This document shows, piece after piece, positions 25,609 through 34,561 of a stretch of 43,325 nucleotides of DNA (the stretch's first letter is position 1; every line of letters starts with the position of its first letter). Under the pieces are notes generated by a model that saw only the letters and a list, made by a program, of their open reading frames with translations, was not told the origin of the DNA and made no database searches. Source of the DNA: Oscillospiraceae bacterium (GTDB lineage: Bacteria; Bacillota; Clostridia; Oscillospirales; Oscillospiraceae); assembly GCA_017540565.1 (NCBI GenBank), contig JAFYAU010000044.1, positions 1-43,325 on the forward strand. The letters run 5' to 3'. Made by a program: the position numbers and the translations under genes.

Positions 25609-27159
25609 ATGGACCTCTTTATCAAGATCGCAATGCTCGTTGTCTTCTTCGGCGTCATGGTCGCGGTCGGCATCTACTGCCGGCGCCACTCCACGGACGT
25701 CAACGGCTTCGTCCTCGGCGGACGCGCCGTGGGACCCTGGCTGACCGCCTTCGCGTACGGCACCAGCTACTTCTCCGCCGTCATCTTCGTCGGCTACGCC
25801 GGCCAGTTCGGCTGGAAGTACGGCATCGCCTCCACCTGGGTGGGCATCATGAACGCGCTGCTGGGCTCCATGCTGGCCTGGGCCGTCCTCGGACGCCGGA
25901 CCCGCATCATGACCCAGCATCTGAACTCGGCCACGATGCCGCAGTTCTTCGGCTCCCGCTTCGACAGCCGCTCCCTGAAGGTCGTGGCCTCCGCGATCAT
26001 CTTCATCTTCCTGATCCCCTACACGGCCTCCCTGTACAACGGCCTGAGCCGCCTGTTCGGGATGGCGTTCCATATCGACTACTCCATCTGCGTCATCGCC
26101 ATGGCGGTCCTGACCGCCGTGTACGTCATCGTCGGCGGCTACATGGCCACCGCCGTCAACGACTTCATCCAGGGCCTGATCATGCTGTTTGGCATCGTCG
26201 CCGTGATCCTCGCCGTTCTGAAGAGCCAGGGCGGCCTGATGAGCGCGCTGGACGGCCTGGCCAGAGTGACCGACGAGAGCGTCGCCACCACGCCCGGCAT
26301 CTTCGCCAGCTTCTTCGGCCCCGATCCGGTCAACCTGCTCGGCGTCGTCCTCCTGACCTCCCTCGGCACCTGGGGCCTTCCCCAGATGGTCGGCAAGTTC
26401 TATGCCATCAAGAGCGAGAAGGCCATCACCAAGGGCATGATCATCTCCACCTTCTTCGCTATCGTCGTGGCCGGCGGCTGCTACTTCCTCGGCGGTTTCG
26501 GACGGCTGTTCTCGGATAAGATCGACCTGGCCTCCGGCGGCTTCGACTCCATCATCCCGACGATGCTGTCCAGCCTGCCCGCGATCCTGATCGCCCTGGT
26601 CGTGATCCTCGTGCTGTCCGCCTCCATGTCCACGCTCTCCTCCCTGGTCCTCACCTCCTCCTCCACCCTGACGCTGGACTTCATCAAGCCCGCCATGAAG
26701 AAGGAGATGAAGGAGAAGCAGCAGCTGAGCGTGATGCGGATCCTGATCGCCGTGTTCATCGTCATCTCCGCCGTGATCGCCATCATCCAGTACCGCTCCA
26801 ACGTATCCTTCATCGCCCAGCTGATGGGCATCTCCTGGGGCGCTCTGGCCGGCGCGTTCCTCGCCCCCTTCCTGTACGGCCTGTACTGGAAGCGGACCAC
26901 AAAGGCCGCATGCACGGTGAATTTCATCTTCAGCTGCGTCGTGATGATCCTGAACATCTTCTTCCGCTCCAGCTTCCCGAAGCTCCTGCAGAGCCCCATC
27001 AACGCCGGCGCGTTCTGCATGATTATCGGCTTCGTCATCGTCCCGCTCGTGAGCGTGCTGACGAAGGCGCCCGCGAAGGAGCTCGTGGAGGACGCCTTCT
27101 CCTCCTACGAGAAGAAGGTGCTCGTTCCCCAGAAGGACGCGATCGCGGACGAGGAATAA
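25609..27159 (+). CDS. Sodium:solute symporter (SSS family), probably amino-acid uptake
   Basis: This 516-residue membrane protein has about 13 hydrophobic segments, beginning with a helix at residues 5-22. The SSS sodium-site signature, SASMSTLSSLVLTSSSTLTLDF, lies at about residues 338-359. The long in-frame region upstream of ATG 25609 is the T-box and is not coding. AGAAGGA lies seven bases before the ATG. SSS proteins couple sodium entry to uptake of sugars, proline, pantothenate and other solutes. The T-box leader implies that transcription rises when one tRNA is uncharged, so the substrate is probably an amino acid or its precursor. Tyr, Thr or Pro are the candidates, depending on specifier register. 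Confidence 0.92.
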   Translation: MDLFIKIAMLVVFFGVMVAVGIYCRRHSTDVNGFVLGGRAVGPWLTAFAYGTSYFSAVIFVGYAGQFGWKYGIASTWVGIMNALLGSMLAWAVLGRRTRIMTQHLNSATMPQFFGSRFDSRSLKVVASAIIFIFLIPYTASLYNGLSRLFGMAFHIDYSICVIAMAVLTAVYVIVGGYMATAVNDFIQGLIMLFGIVAVILAVLKSQGGLMSALDGLARVTDESVATTPGIFASFFGPDPVNLLGVVLLTSLGTWGLPQMVGKFYAIKSEKAITKGMIISTFFAIVVAGGCYFLGGFGRLFSDKIDLASGGFDSIIPTMLSSLPAILIALVVILVLSASMSTLSSLVLTSSSTLTLDFIKPAMKKEMKEKQQLSVMRILIAVFIVISAVIAIIQYRSNVSFIAQLMGISWGALAGAFLAPFLYGLYWKRTTKAACTVNFIFSCVVMILNIFFRSSFPKLLQSPINAGAFCMIIGFVIVPLVSVLTKAPAKELVEDAFSSYEKKVLVPQKDAIADEE

Positions 27160-27187
27160 GATCCATACGCTTTCATACAGAAACAGA

Positions 27188-27218
27188 GGGAGCCGCGGCT
27201 ATCCGCGGCTCCCTTCTT
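27188..27218. terminator. Terminator between the convergent symporter and zinc-ribbon genes
   Basis: A perfect 11-bp stem (27188-27198 with 27203-27213, loop CTAT) is followed by TTCTTCT on the plus strand. Confidence 0.8.
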
Positions 27219-27230
27219 CTCTGCCCGTTC

Positions 27231-27497
27231 TCAGGCGTCCTTCTCCTGCGCCTGCTTCTCCTTCATGTGCTCGGCCACCTTCATCATGCGCTCGTACATC
27301 TCGTCGCCCACGCACTGCCGGGCGTACTTGCACCACTGCACGCAGCTGAGCGTGTCGTTGTACACCGTGTAGCCGCACTTCTCGCACTTCATCTCCGTAT
27401 CGACGGAGAACATCTCGATCTCCGCTCCGCAGTTGGGGCACACCTTGTCGATGATGGAGATCTCCTTGGATTTGCTCTGGCATCCCGAAAAGATCAT
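27231..27497 (-). CDS. Small cysteine-rich zinc-ribbon protein
   Basis: This 88-residue protein has CPNCG near residue 20 and CEKCGY near residue 38, forming a classic two-CxxC zinc ribbon. CVQWCKYARQC follows near residue 52 with three more cysteines, and the protein ends in a charged helix. A start at ATG 27497 is preferred because GGAGG precedes it by seven bases. The upstream in-frame residues lack such a site. The second cysteine set could hold a metal or cluster. I cannot name the function. It is a lone gene, convergent with the symporter. Confidence 0.75.
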   Translation of the reverse strand: MIFSGCQSKSKEISIIDKVCPNCGAEIEMFSVDTEMKCEKCGYTVYNDTLSCVQWCKYARQCVGDEMYERMMKVAEHMKEKQAQEKDA

Positions 27498-27643
27498 GTC
27501 GGCGCCTCCTTTCGCTTTCCTTTTTTCTATCTGCATTATACCCGGTTTTTTCGTCATTTTCCGTTGCAATTACCACAAATCCGAGACGAATCCAAGATAA
27601 TTTGTAATTCGTTCCAAAAGCGCGCGGGGTCGGGAAAATATGC

Positions 27644-27672
27644 TTGAAATAACCATTTTTTCATGGTTTAAT
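27644..27672 (+). promoter_or_regulatory. Promoter of the aspartate kinase gene with embedded inverted repeat
   Basis: TTGAAA (27644-27649) and TTTAAT (27667-27672) have a 17-bp spacer. An inverted repeat AACCAT (27651-27656) / ATGGTT (27663-27668) fills the spacer and touches the -10 box, so it could bind a repressor. The distance to the gene (61 bases) leaves no room for a lysine riboswitch. Confidence 0.68.
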
Positions 27673-27733
27673 ATAAATCCGTGCTAAAGAACAATCCCGC
27701 TTCACCGAAGCGGTTCCGGAGGTCGACACAGTC

Positions 27734-29053
27734 ATGAAAAAGGTAGTGAAATTCGGCGGCAGCTCCCTGGCCAGCGCCGAGCAGTTCAAGAAAGCGGCGG
27801 ACATCATCCACGCCGACGCCAGCCGCGTCTACGTGGTGCCTTCCGCTCCCGGGAAGCGTTTTTCCGGCGACACGAAGGTCACCGATCTGCTGATCAGCGC
27901 CTACGACAAGGCCGTTGCCGGCGAGGACGTGACGGACGTTCTTGCCGAGATCAGGGCCAGATACGACGAGATCATCACCGACCTCGGTATGAACTACTCC
28001 CTCGAAGAGGAATATGAGAAGATCGCCCGCCATCTGAAGGAGGAGCCCTCCCGCGACTATATCGCCTCCCGCGGCGAGTATCTCAACGGCAGGATCATGG
28101 CCGCCTACCTCGGCAGCGAGTTCATCGATCCCCTGGACGTCATCTTCTTCAACGACGAGGGCAACCTCAACAGTTACAAGACCCAGAAGGTCCTCAGCGC
28201 CAGGCTCGCAGAAACCCCCAGGGCCGTCATCCCCGGCTTCTACGGCCAGGGCAAGGACGGGAAGGTCAAGACCTTCTCCCGCGGCGGCTCCGACGTAACA
28301 GGTTCCATCGTGGCGGCCGCCGCGAAAGCGGACATCTACGAGAACTGGACGGACGTTTCCGGCTGTCTGGTCTGCGACCCCCGCCTGATCAAGGATCCCG
28401 CCCCCATCCGCTACATCACCTACCGGGAGCTCAGGGAGCTCAGCTACATGGGCGCCAGCGTCCTGCACGAGGACGCCATCTTCCCCGTCCGCCACTCCGG
28501 CATCCCGATCAACATCCGCAACACCAACCGTCCCGAGGACGTGGGGACCTGGATTGTCGAGAGCACCTGCCAGAAGCCGGACCACGTGATCACCGGCATC
28601 GCCGGGCGCAAGGGCTTCTGCGCGATGCTGATCACCAAGGCCATGATGAACAGCGAGGTCGGTTTCGGCCGCAAGGTCCTGCAGGCCCTGGAGGACAACG
28701 GCATCTCCTTCGAGCACATGCCCTCCGGCATCGACACGATGACCATCGTCATCCATGAGGACGAGTTCCTGGACAAGGAGCAGCGCGTCGTCTCCGCCAT
28801 CCACCGTCTGGCCCAGCCCGACTCCATCGAGATCGAGTCCGATCTTGCCCTGATCGCCGTCGTCGGACGCGGCATGCGGTCCGCCAGCGGTACCGCGGGC
28901 AGGCTGTTCTCCGCCCTCGCGGAGAAGAAGGTCAACGTCCGCATGATCGACCAGGGCTCCTCCGAGCTCAACATCATCATCGGCGTGGAGAACAAGGACT
29001 TCGAGACGGCCATCAAAGCCATCTACGAGAAGTTCATCGCGGAAGACAAGTAA
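27734..29053 (+). CDS. lysC: Aspartate kinase
   Basis: This 439-residue monofunctional aspartokinase has KFGGSS at residues 6-11, SRGEYLNGRIMAAYL near residue 115 and FSRGGSDVTGSIVA near residue 182. Two C-terminal ACT domains follow (IAVVGRGMRSASGTAGRLF in the second), so feedback control by lysine and/or threonine is expected. It phosphorylates aspartate at the head of lysine, methionine, threonine and diaminopimelate synthesis. GGAGG lies eleven bases before ATG 27734, slightly far. It is monocistronic. The symbol lysC is by family and the regulating amino acid is unknown. Confidence 0.94.
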   Translation: MKKVVKFGGSSLASAEQFKKAADIIHADASRVYVVPSAPGKRFSGDTKVTDLLISAYDKAVAGEDVTDVLAEIRARYDEIITDLGMNYSLEEEYEKIARHLKEEPSRDYIASRGEYLNGRIMAAYLGSEFIDPLDVIFFNDEGNLNSYKTQKVLSARLAETPRAVIPGFYGQGKDGKVKTFSRGGSDVTGSIVAAAAKADIYENWTDVSGCLVCDPRLIKDPAPIRYITYRELRELSYMGASVLHEDAIFPVRHSGIPINIRNTNRPEDVGTWIVESTCQKPDHVITGIAGRKGFCAMLITKAMMNSEVGFGRKVLQALEDNGISFEHMPSGIDTMTIVIHEDEFLDKEQRVVSAIHRLAQPDSIEIESDLALIAVVGRGMRSASGTAGRLFSALAEKKVNVRMIDQGSSELNIIIGVENKDFETAIKAIYEKFIAEDK

Positions 29054-29071
29054 TCTCCATATATGCGAATT

Positions 29072-29095
29072 ACCCCGGCGCTTCCGCGCCGGGGT
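29072..29095. terminator. Hairpin between convergent lysC and flavodoxin-ferredoxin genes
   Basis: A perfect 10-bp stem (29072-29081 with 29086-29095, loop TTCC). T runs are short on both sides. Confidence 0.65.
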
Positions 29096-29109
29096 ATTGT
29101 ATTGCTCGT

Positions 29110-29865
29110 TTACAGGAAGAGTTCCGGTCCCCGCCTGTCCGGGGCGGCCTTCTCCAGCATGGCCGTCACGCCGGCCACCGCGTCCGCGTCGAGGATTCTG
29201 CCCCCGCAGGGGCACAGCTTCACGCAGCGCATGCAGGAGATGCACTTGTCCAGATCCGTGCGGCTGGGATACTCGTTGAAGATGGCCTGCACGGGGCACA
29301 TCCGGGCGCAGAAGCCGCAGCCCACGCAGTCGGCGGTCACGGTCGGTTTCAGCGGGATCCCGTGATACTCCCGGAACGGTTCGTTCCCGGGCACGCTCAG
29401 CTGTTCGGGGACTTCTCCGCTCTCCAGGCGTTCGCGGATGACGGCGGCCATGTTCCGCAGCGCCTCCAGATCCTGTTCGTCCGGACGCCCTTTCGCCACC
29501 GTTCTCGCCACGGAATGCTCGGCGACGGCCGCCACGGCGGCCACGGGCCGGAATCCGGCCTTTTCCGCCGCCTGCCGCAGTTCCAGCAGCGTATCCTCGA
29601 AGGCGCGGTTTCCGTATACCGCGACGAGGACGGCTCTGGCTCCCTCGGTCTTCAGTTTCCCAATCTTCTCCACGGCCAGGGCCGGGACCCTTCCGCCGTA
29701 GGACGGCACGCCCAGCAGGACCACGTCGTCCCTGCCGAATACGACGCTCACCTCGCCGGGATCGGCCAGGTTCCCCGAGCGGGCGCCGCCCAGCGCCTCC
29801 GCCAGTGCGGCCATGACCTTCTTCGTCCCCCCGGTGGGGCTGAAATACAGATTGTACAGTGCCAT
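29110..29865 (-). CDS. EFR1-type flavodoxin-ferredoxin fusion protein
   Basis: This 251-residue protein has an N-terminal flavodoxin fold with FSPTGGTKKV at residues 8-17 (FMN phosphate loop) and GVPSYGGRVPALA. The C-terminus holds two 4Fe-4S ferredoxin motifs, CVGCGFCARMCP and CISCMRCVKLCPC. The last motif carries CPCGG in place of the usual CP. This domain order is that of clostridial EFR1 family ferrodoxins, thought to move electrons between flavin and iron-sulfur centres. The start ATG 29865 has GGAGG nine bases upstream. Confidence 0.9.
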   Translation of the reverse strand: MALYNLYFSPTGGTKKVMAALAEALGGARSGNLADPGEVSVVFGRDDVVLLGVPSYGGRVPALAVEKIGKLKTEGARAVLVAVYGNRAFEDTLLELRQAAEKAGFRPVAAVAAVAEHSVARTVAKGRPDEQDLEALRNMAAVIRERLESGEVPEQLSVPGNEPFREYHGIPLKPTVTADCVGCGFCARMCPVQAIFNEYPSRTDLDKCISCMRCVKLCPCGGRILDADAVAGVTAMLEKAAPDRRGPELFL

Positions 29866-29960
29866 GACAGGACACCTCCCCAGTTTTTTCCTTGATTTCA
29901 TTATACCGCCTCCGTCAATGGGCGGCGCGGAAAATTTGATGGGGCGCGGACATTTTTTTC

Positions 29961-29989
29961 TTTCCAAGCGTCTGCGGATATGGTATATT
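29961..29989 (+). promoter_or_regulatory. Promoter of the PurF-like gene
   Basis: TTTCCA (29961-29966) and TATATT (29984-29989) have a 17-bp spacer, 36 bases before the start codon. Confidence 0.5.
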
Positions 29990-30025
29990 AATCATTGTTT
30001 TTTATTCCATATCGGAGGGATACTT

Positions 30026-31429
30026 ATGGGCGGTTTCTTCGGCGTCGCCTCCAAGGGCGACTGCAGTTTCGATCTGTTTTTCGGAACGGACTATCACTCC
30101 CATCTCGGCACGCGCCGCGCCGGCATGGCCGTATACGGGGACGGCGGCTTCAGCCGCACGATCCACAACATCGAGAGCACTCCCTTCCGCACCAAGTTTG
30201 AGAAGGAACTGAAGGACCTCCGCGGCCGCTACGGCATCGGCGTCATCTCCGACTATGAGGCGCAGCCCATCCTGATGCGCTCCCATCACGGCACCTTCGC
30301 CGTGGTGACGGTCGGCAAGATCAACAACGCCAACGACATCGTCGCCGAGATCATCGACAAGGGGACCCACTTCTTCGAGATGGGCAACGGCGAGATCAAC
30401 GCCACCGAGCTGGTGGGCGCCATGATCAACCAGAAGGAGAACTTCATAGACGGCATCAAGTACGCGCTGGACCGCATCGACGGCAGCCTCTCCATGCTCA
30501 TCCTGACGGACAGAGGCATCTACGCCGCCAGGGACCGTCTGGGCCGTACACCCGTCGTCCTCGGAAAACGCGAGGATTCCCGATGCGCCTGCTTCGAGAG
30601 CTACTCCTTCCAGAATCTCGAATACGAACCCGACCGCGAGCTGGGGCCCGGCGAGATCGTCGTCTTCGACGAGAGCCGCTGCACGACGCTGGTGCAGCCC
30701 GGCAGCAAACGGAAGGTCTGCACCTTCCTCTGGGTCTACTACGGATATCCCGCCGCCAACTACGAGGGCGTGAACGTCGAGGAGATGCGCTACCGCTGCG
30801 GCATGAACCTGGCCCGCCGCGACTCCGTGGAGGCGGACAACGTGGCCGGCGTTCCCGATTCCGGCACCGCCCACGCCGTGGGCTACGCCAACGAGTCCGG
30901 CATTCCCTTCTCCCGCCCCTTCGTCAAGTACACGCCCACCTGGCCCCGCTCCTTCATGCCCACCATCCAGGAGCGCCGGAACCTGATCGCGCACATGAAG
31001 CTGCTGCCCGTGCACGAGCTCATCCGCGGAAAGCGCCTGCTGCTGATCGATGACTCCATCGTCCGCGGCACGCAGCTGAGGGAGACGACGGAGTTCCTGT
31101 ATCAGAGCGGAGCCGCCGAGGTGCACATCCGTCCCGCCTGTCCCCCGCTCCTGTTCGGATGCAAATATCTTAACTTCTCCCGCTCCAACTCCGAGATGGA
31201 GCTGATCGCCCGGGTCGTGATCCGCGAACTGGAGGGCGGCGAGGTCTCCAGAGAGGTCCTGCAGGAATACGCGGACCCGAATTCCGAAAAGTACGAGCGC
31301 ATGGTGGAGGGCATCCGCAAAAAGCTCAACTTCACGTCACTTCGCTTCAACCGGCTGGACGACATGCTCGACGCCGTGGGGATCGACCACGACTGTCTGT
31401 GCACCTACTGCTGGAACGGAAAAGAATAA
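30026..31429 (+). CDS. Amidophosphoribosyltransferase-like protein lacking the glutaminase nucleophile
   Basis: This 467-residue protein aligns by motif with PurF. It has an N-terminal Ntn glutaminase-like domain and a C-terminal phosphoribosyltransferase domain with GVPDSGTAHAVGYA and the PRPP loop LLIDDSIVRGTQ (Asp342-Asp343). True PurF enzymes expose a cysteine as the first mature residue. Here the N-terminus reads MGGFFGVASKGDC, with Gly in its place and the first Cys at residue 13. The region LGTRRAGMAVYG also differs from the usual QHRGQES segment. Glutamine hydrolysis is therefore unlikely, while PRPP binding looks intact. The C-terminus carries CLCTYC, a possible metal site. CGGAGGGA precedes ATG 30026. 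It is probably a paralogue with altered substrate use rather than the housekeeping PurF. Confidence 0.88.
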   Translation: MGGFFGVASKGDCSFDLFFGTDYHSHLGTRRAGMAVYGDGGFSRTIHNIESTPFRTKFEKELKDLRGRYGIGVISDYEAQPILMRSHHGTFAVVTVGKINNANDIVAEIIDKGTHFFEMGNGEINATELVGAMINQKENFIDGIKYALDRIDGSLSMLILTDRGIYAARDRLGRTPVVLGKREDSRCACFESYSFQNLEYEPDRELGPGEIVVFDESRCTTLVQPGSKRKVCTFLWVYYGYPAANYEGVNVEEMRYRCGMNLARRDSVEADNVAGVPDSGTAHAVGYANESGIPFSRPFVKYTPTWPRSFMPTIQERRNLIAHMKLLPVHELIRGKRLLLIDDSIVRGTQLRETTEFLYQSGAAEVHIRPACPPLLFGCKYLNFSRSNSEMELIARVVIRELEGGEVSREVLQEYADPNSEKYERMVEGIRKKLNFTSLRFNRLDDMLDAVGIDHDCLCTYCWNGKE

Positions 31430-31447
31430 CGACAGATACATGCAGGA

Positions 31448-31483
31448 ACGCCTCCGGAGAGATGATCTCCGGAGGCGTCTTTT

Positions 31484-31484
<1 letters not shown>
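31448..31484 (+). terminator. Terminator of the PurF-like gene
   Basis: A perfect 13-bp stem (31448-31460 with 31466-31478, 5-base loop) is followed by TTTTT at 31480-31484. Confidence 0.93.
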
Positions 31485-33361
<1,877 letters not shown>

Positions 33362-33375
33362 GACACCCTCCATCT

Positions 33376-33391
33376 ATACCCATAGGGGTAT
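33376..33391 (-). promoter_or_regulatory. CsoR-like operator 1
   Basis: ATACCCATAGGGGTAT is a perfect ATACCC/GGGTAT inverted repeat, matching the G-tract palindromes bound by CsoR. It lies downstream of the ATPase -10 box. Confidence 0.75.
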
Positions 33392-33397
33392 GCTCTC

Positions 33398-33426
33398 AAT
33401 ATACTTATAGGGGTATGGGTTGTCAA
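33398..33426 (-). promoter_or_regulatory. Promoter of the metal ATPase gene
   Basis: On the minus strand consensus TTGACA (33426-33421) and TATATT (33403-33398) have a 17-bp spacer. The spacer contains operator 2. Confidence 0.8.
33401..33416 (-). promoter_or_regulatory. CsoR-like operator 2
   Basis: ATACTTATAGGGGTAT is a second, imperfect copy of the ATACCC/GGGTAT palindrome. It is 25 bp from the first and occupies the promoter spacer. Confidence 0.65.
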
Positions 33427-33434
33427 TAGCCAAA

Positions 33435-33464
33435 ATGAAAAAGGGGCAGCCGCGGCTGCCCCTT
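33435..33464 (-). terminator. Terminator of csoR
   Basis: AAGGGGCAGCCG (33441-33452) pairs with CGGCTGCCCCTT (33453-33464), with the loop taken from the centre. On the minus strand it is followed by TTTTTCATTTT. Confidence 0.85.
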
Positions 33465-33479
33465 TCCTTCTTCCGGTCT

Positions 33480-33752
33480 TTACTGCATGTTGGCGAAGCG
33501 CTCGATTGCCTTCGTGAAGCTCTCGATGGCCGATTCGTCACCCGTTGCCACGGCGTCGCGGATGCAGTGGTTGATATGCCCCTCCAGCACGACCTGGCCG
33601 GCCTTGTTCAGCGCGGACTTCGCCGCGTTGATCTGCGACAGGATATCCTCGCAGGGCACGTCCTCGTCGATCATCCGATCGATCGCCTTGATCTGGCCCA
33701 TGACTTTCGCGAGCCTGCGGTGCAGGTTATCTGTATCCATACATTGAATCAT
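33480..33752 (-). CDS. csoR: CsoR-family copper-sensing transcriptional repressor
   Basis: This 90-residue all-alpha protein of the CsoR/RcnR family has Cys34, His59 and Cys63 (HINHC). This is the Cys-His-Cys set that binds Cu(I) in CsoR, with the same spacing as the Mycobacterium protein. Copper binding releases DNA and induces the ATPase gene. The start ATG 33752 is eight bases after AAGGAG. An upstream ATG at 33785 overlaps the -10 box and is not used. It is transcribed separately from the ATPase gene. An ATACCCC half-site near 33773-33779 suggests weak autoregulation. Confidence 0.92.
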   Translation of the reverse strand: MIQCMDTDNLHRRLAKVMGQIKAIDRMIDEDVPCEDILSQINAAKSALNKAGQVVLEGHINHCIRDAVATGDESAIESFTKAIERFANMQ

Positions 33753-33783
33753 GATCGCATCTCCTTGCCTTCGGGGTATTGTC

Positions 33784-33813
33784 ATCTTATCCGACGCGGA
33801 GGGTTTTTGTCAA
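33784..33813 (-). promoter_or_regulatory. csoR promoter
   Basis: On the minus strand TTGACA (33813-33808) and TAAGAT (33789-33784) have an 18-bp spacer. Confidence 0.72.
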
Positions 33814-33817
33814 GAAA

Positions 33818-33854
33818 CGCGGATTCGCGCAGCATCCGGCACAGATGATCCGCG
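33818..33854 (-). terminator. Possible terminator of the 205-aa membrane protein gene
   Basis: CGCGGAT (33818-33824) pairs with ATCCGCG (33848-33854), with a 23-base loop that can fold further. On the minus strand it is followed by TTTCTT, which runs into the csoR -35 box. Confidence 0.5.
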
Positions 33855-33896
33855 GGAAGCCCCTTATGATTCCCGCCCTTTCCGCACAAAAGCACA

Positions 33897-34514
33897 CTAA
33901 TCGAAAACCTCGTCCCAATAAATCAGATCCTCGACTAATTCTCCGCTTTTCGTATACAGTCTTCCATTCTCCGAATAGTATTTCGGATTGTCCGGATCGC
34001 AGTTGACATACAATCGAACTACGTATCCGATGTTTCCGGATGAATAGCAGGAGCGATACGTAAACACCTCACGGATATTCGCTCCAATGTTCATCACAAG
34101 ATCATAGCAGAATAAATGATCTACCCCGAATTCGGCAGCTCTGTCCGGATCAACTCCTCTATTCGTCCGGAATCCTTTTACTTCAATACTGAAGTGACAT
34201 GGCGCACCTCTCCCGATGTATCCTCCCAGTGATTTCACCGGGTAGTCTCCATACGTTTCAGGAATCGTGATCTCATTGATACCGCTGTTCAGATCATAGG
34301 TATATCTGCAGATACCGGCTTTCAGATTACGCTCATTATGATAGCGGACAAGATACTCAAATCCATCGTCCCCGCGTTCTATATCATCATAGTTGGACGA
34401 GATCCCAATACCGATCATGGCATAGATAGCCAGGCCTGCCAGTACGATCACGGAAGCCATAATTCCCACAATGAGCAGGATAATCTTCCATGGGCCAAAG
34501 CGTTTCCTTTCCAT
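33897..34514 (-). CDS. Membrane-anchored protein of unknown function
   Basis: This 205-residue protein has a basic N-terminus (MERKRFGPWK), then a single hydrophobic helix at about residues 11-36. A 165-residue domain follows, probably outside the membrane. It contains EITIPETYGDYPVKSLGGYIG, reminiscent of the leucine-rich BspA-like phrasing PETYNGYPV, but with only one unit. Three to four cysteines lie in the outer part. The gene is clearly more AT-rich than its neighbours and uses different codons (ATA, AGA-like). This suggests recent acquisition or relaxed selection. AGGAG lies before ATG 34514. It follows mnmE by 47 bases without a clear terminator. Confidence 0.78.
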   Translation of the reverse strand: MERKRFGPWKIILLIVGIMASVIVLAGLAIYAMIGIGISSNYDDIERGDDGFEYLVRYHNERNLKAGICRYTYDLNSGINEITIPETYGDYPVKSLGGYIGRGAPCHFSIEVKGFRTNRGVDPDRAAEFGVDHLFCYDLVMNIGANIREVFTYRSCYSSGNIGYVVRLYVNCDPDNPKYYSENGRLYTKSGELVEDLIYWDEVFD

Positions 34515-34561
34515 GTGCGCTCCTTTCTACGGACACGCAGAGAATCAAACCGACTTCCCGT

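Noticed and set aside
27570..27733. A possible lysine riboswitch before aspartate kinase
   Set aside because: The promoter leaves only about 60 bases of leader, and no lysine-box sequences are seen.
27668..29875. A 735-codon frame antisense to aspartate kinase
   Set aside because: It crosses two unrelated real genes and a terminator and has no start signals.
33362..33373. An earlier ATG for the metal ATPase at 33373
   Set aside because: No ribosome binding site precedes it, and the GGAGGG that serves ATG 33361 lies inside this extension.
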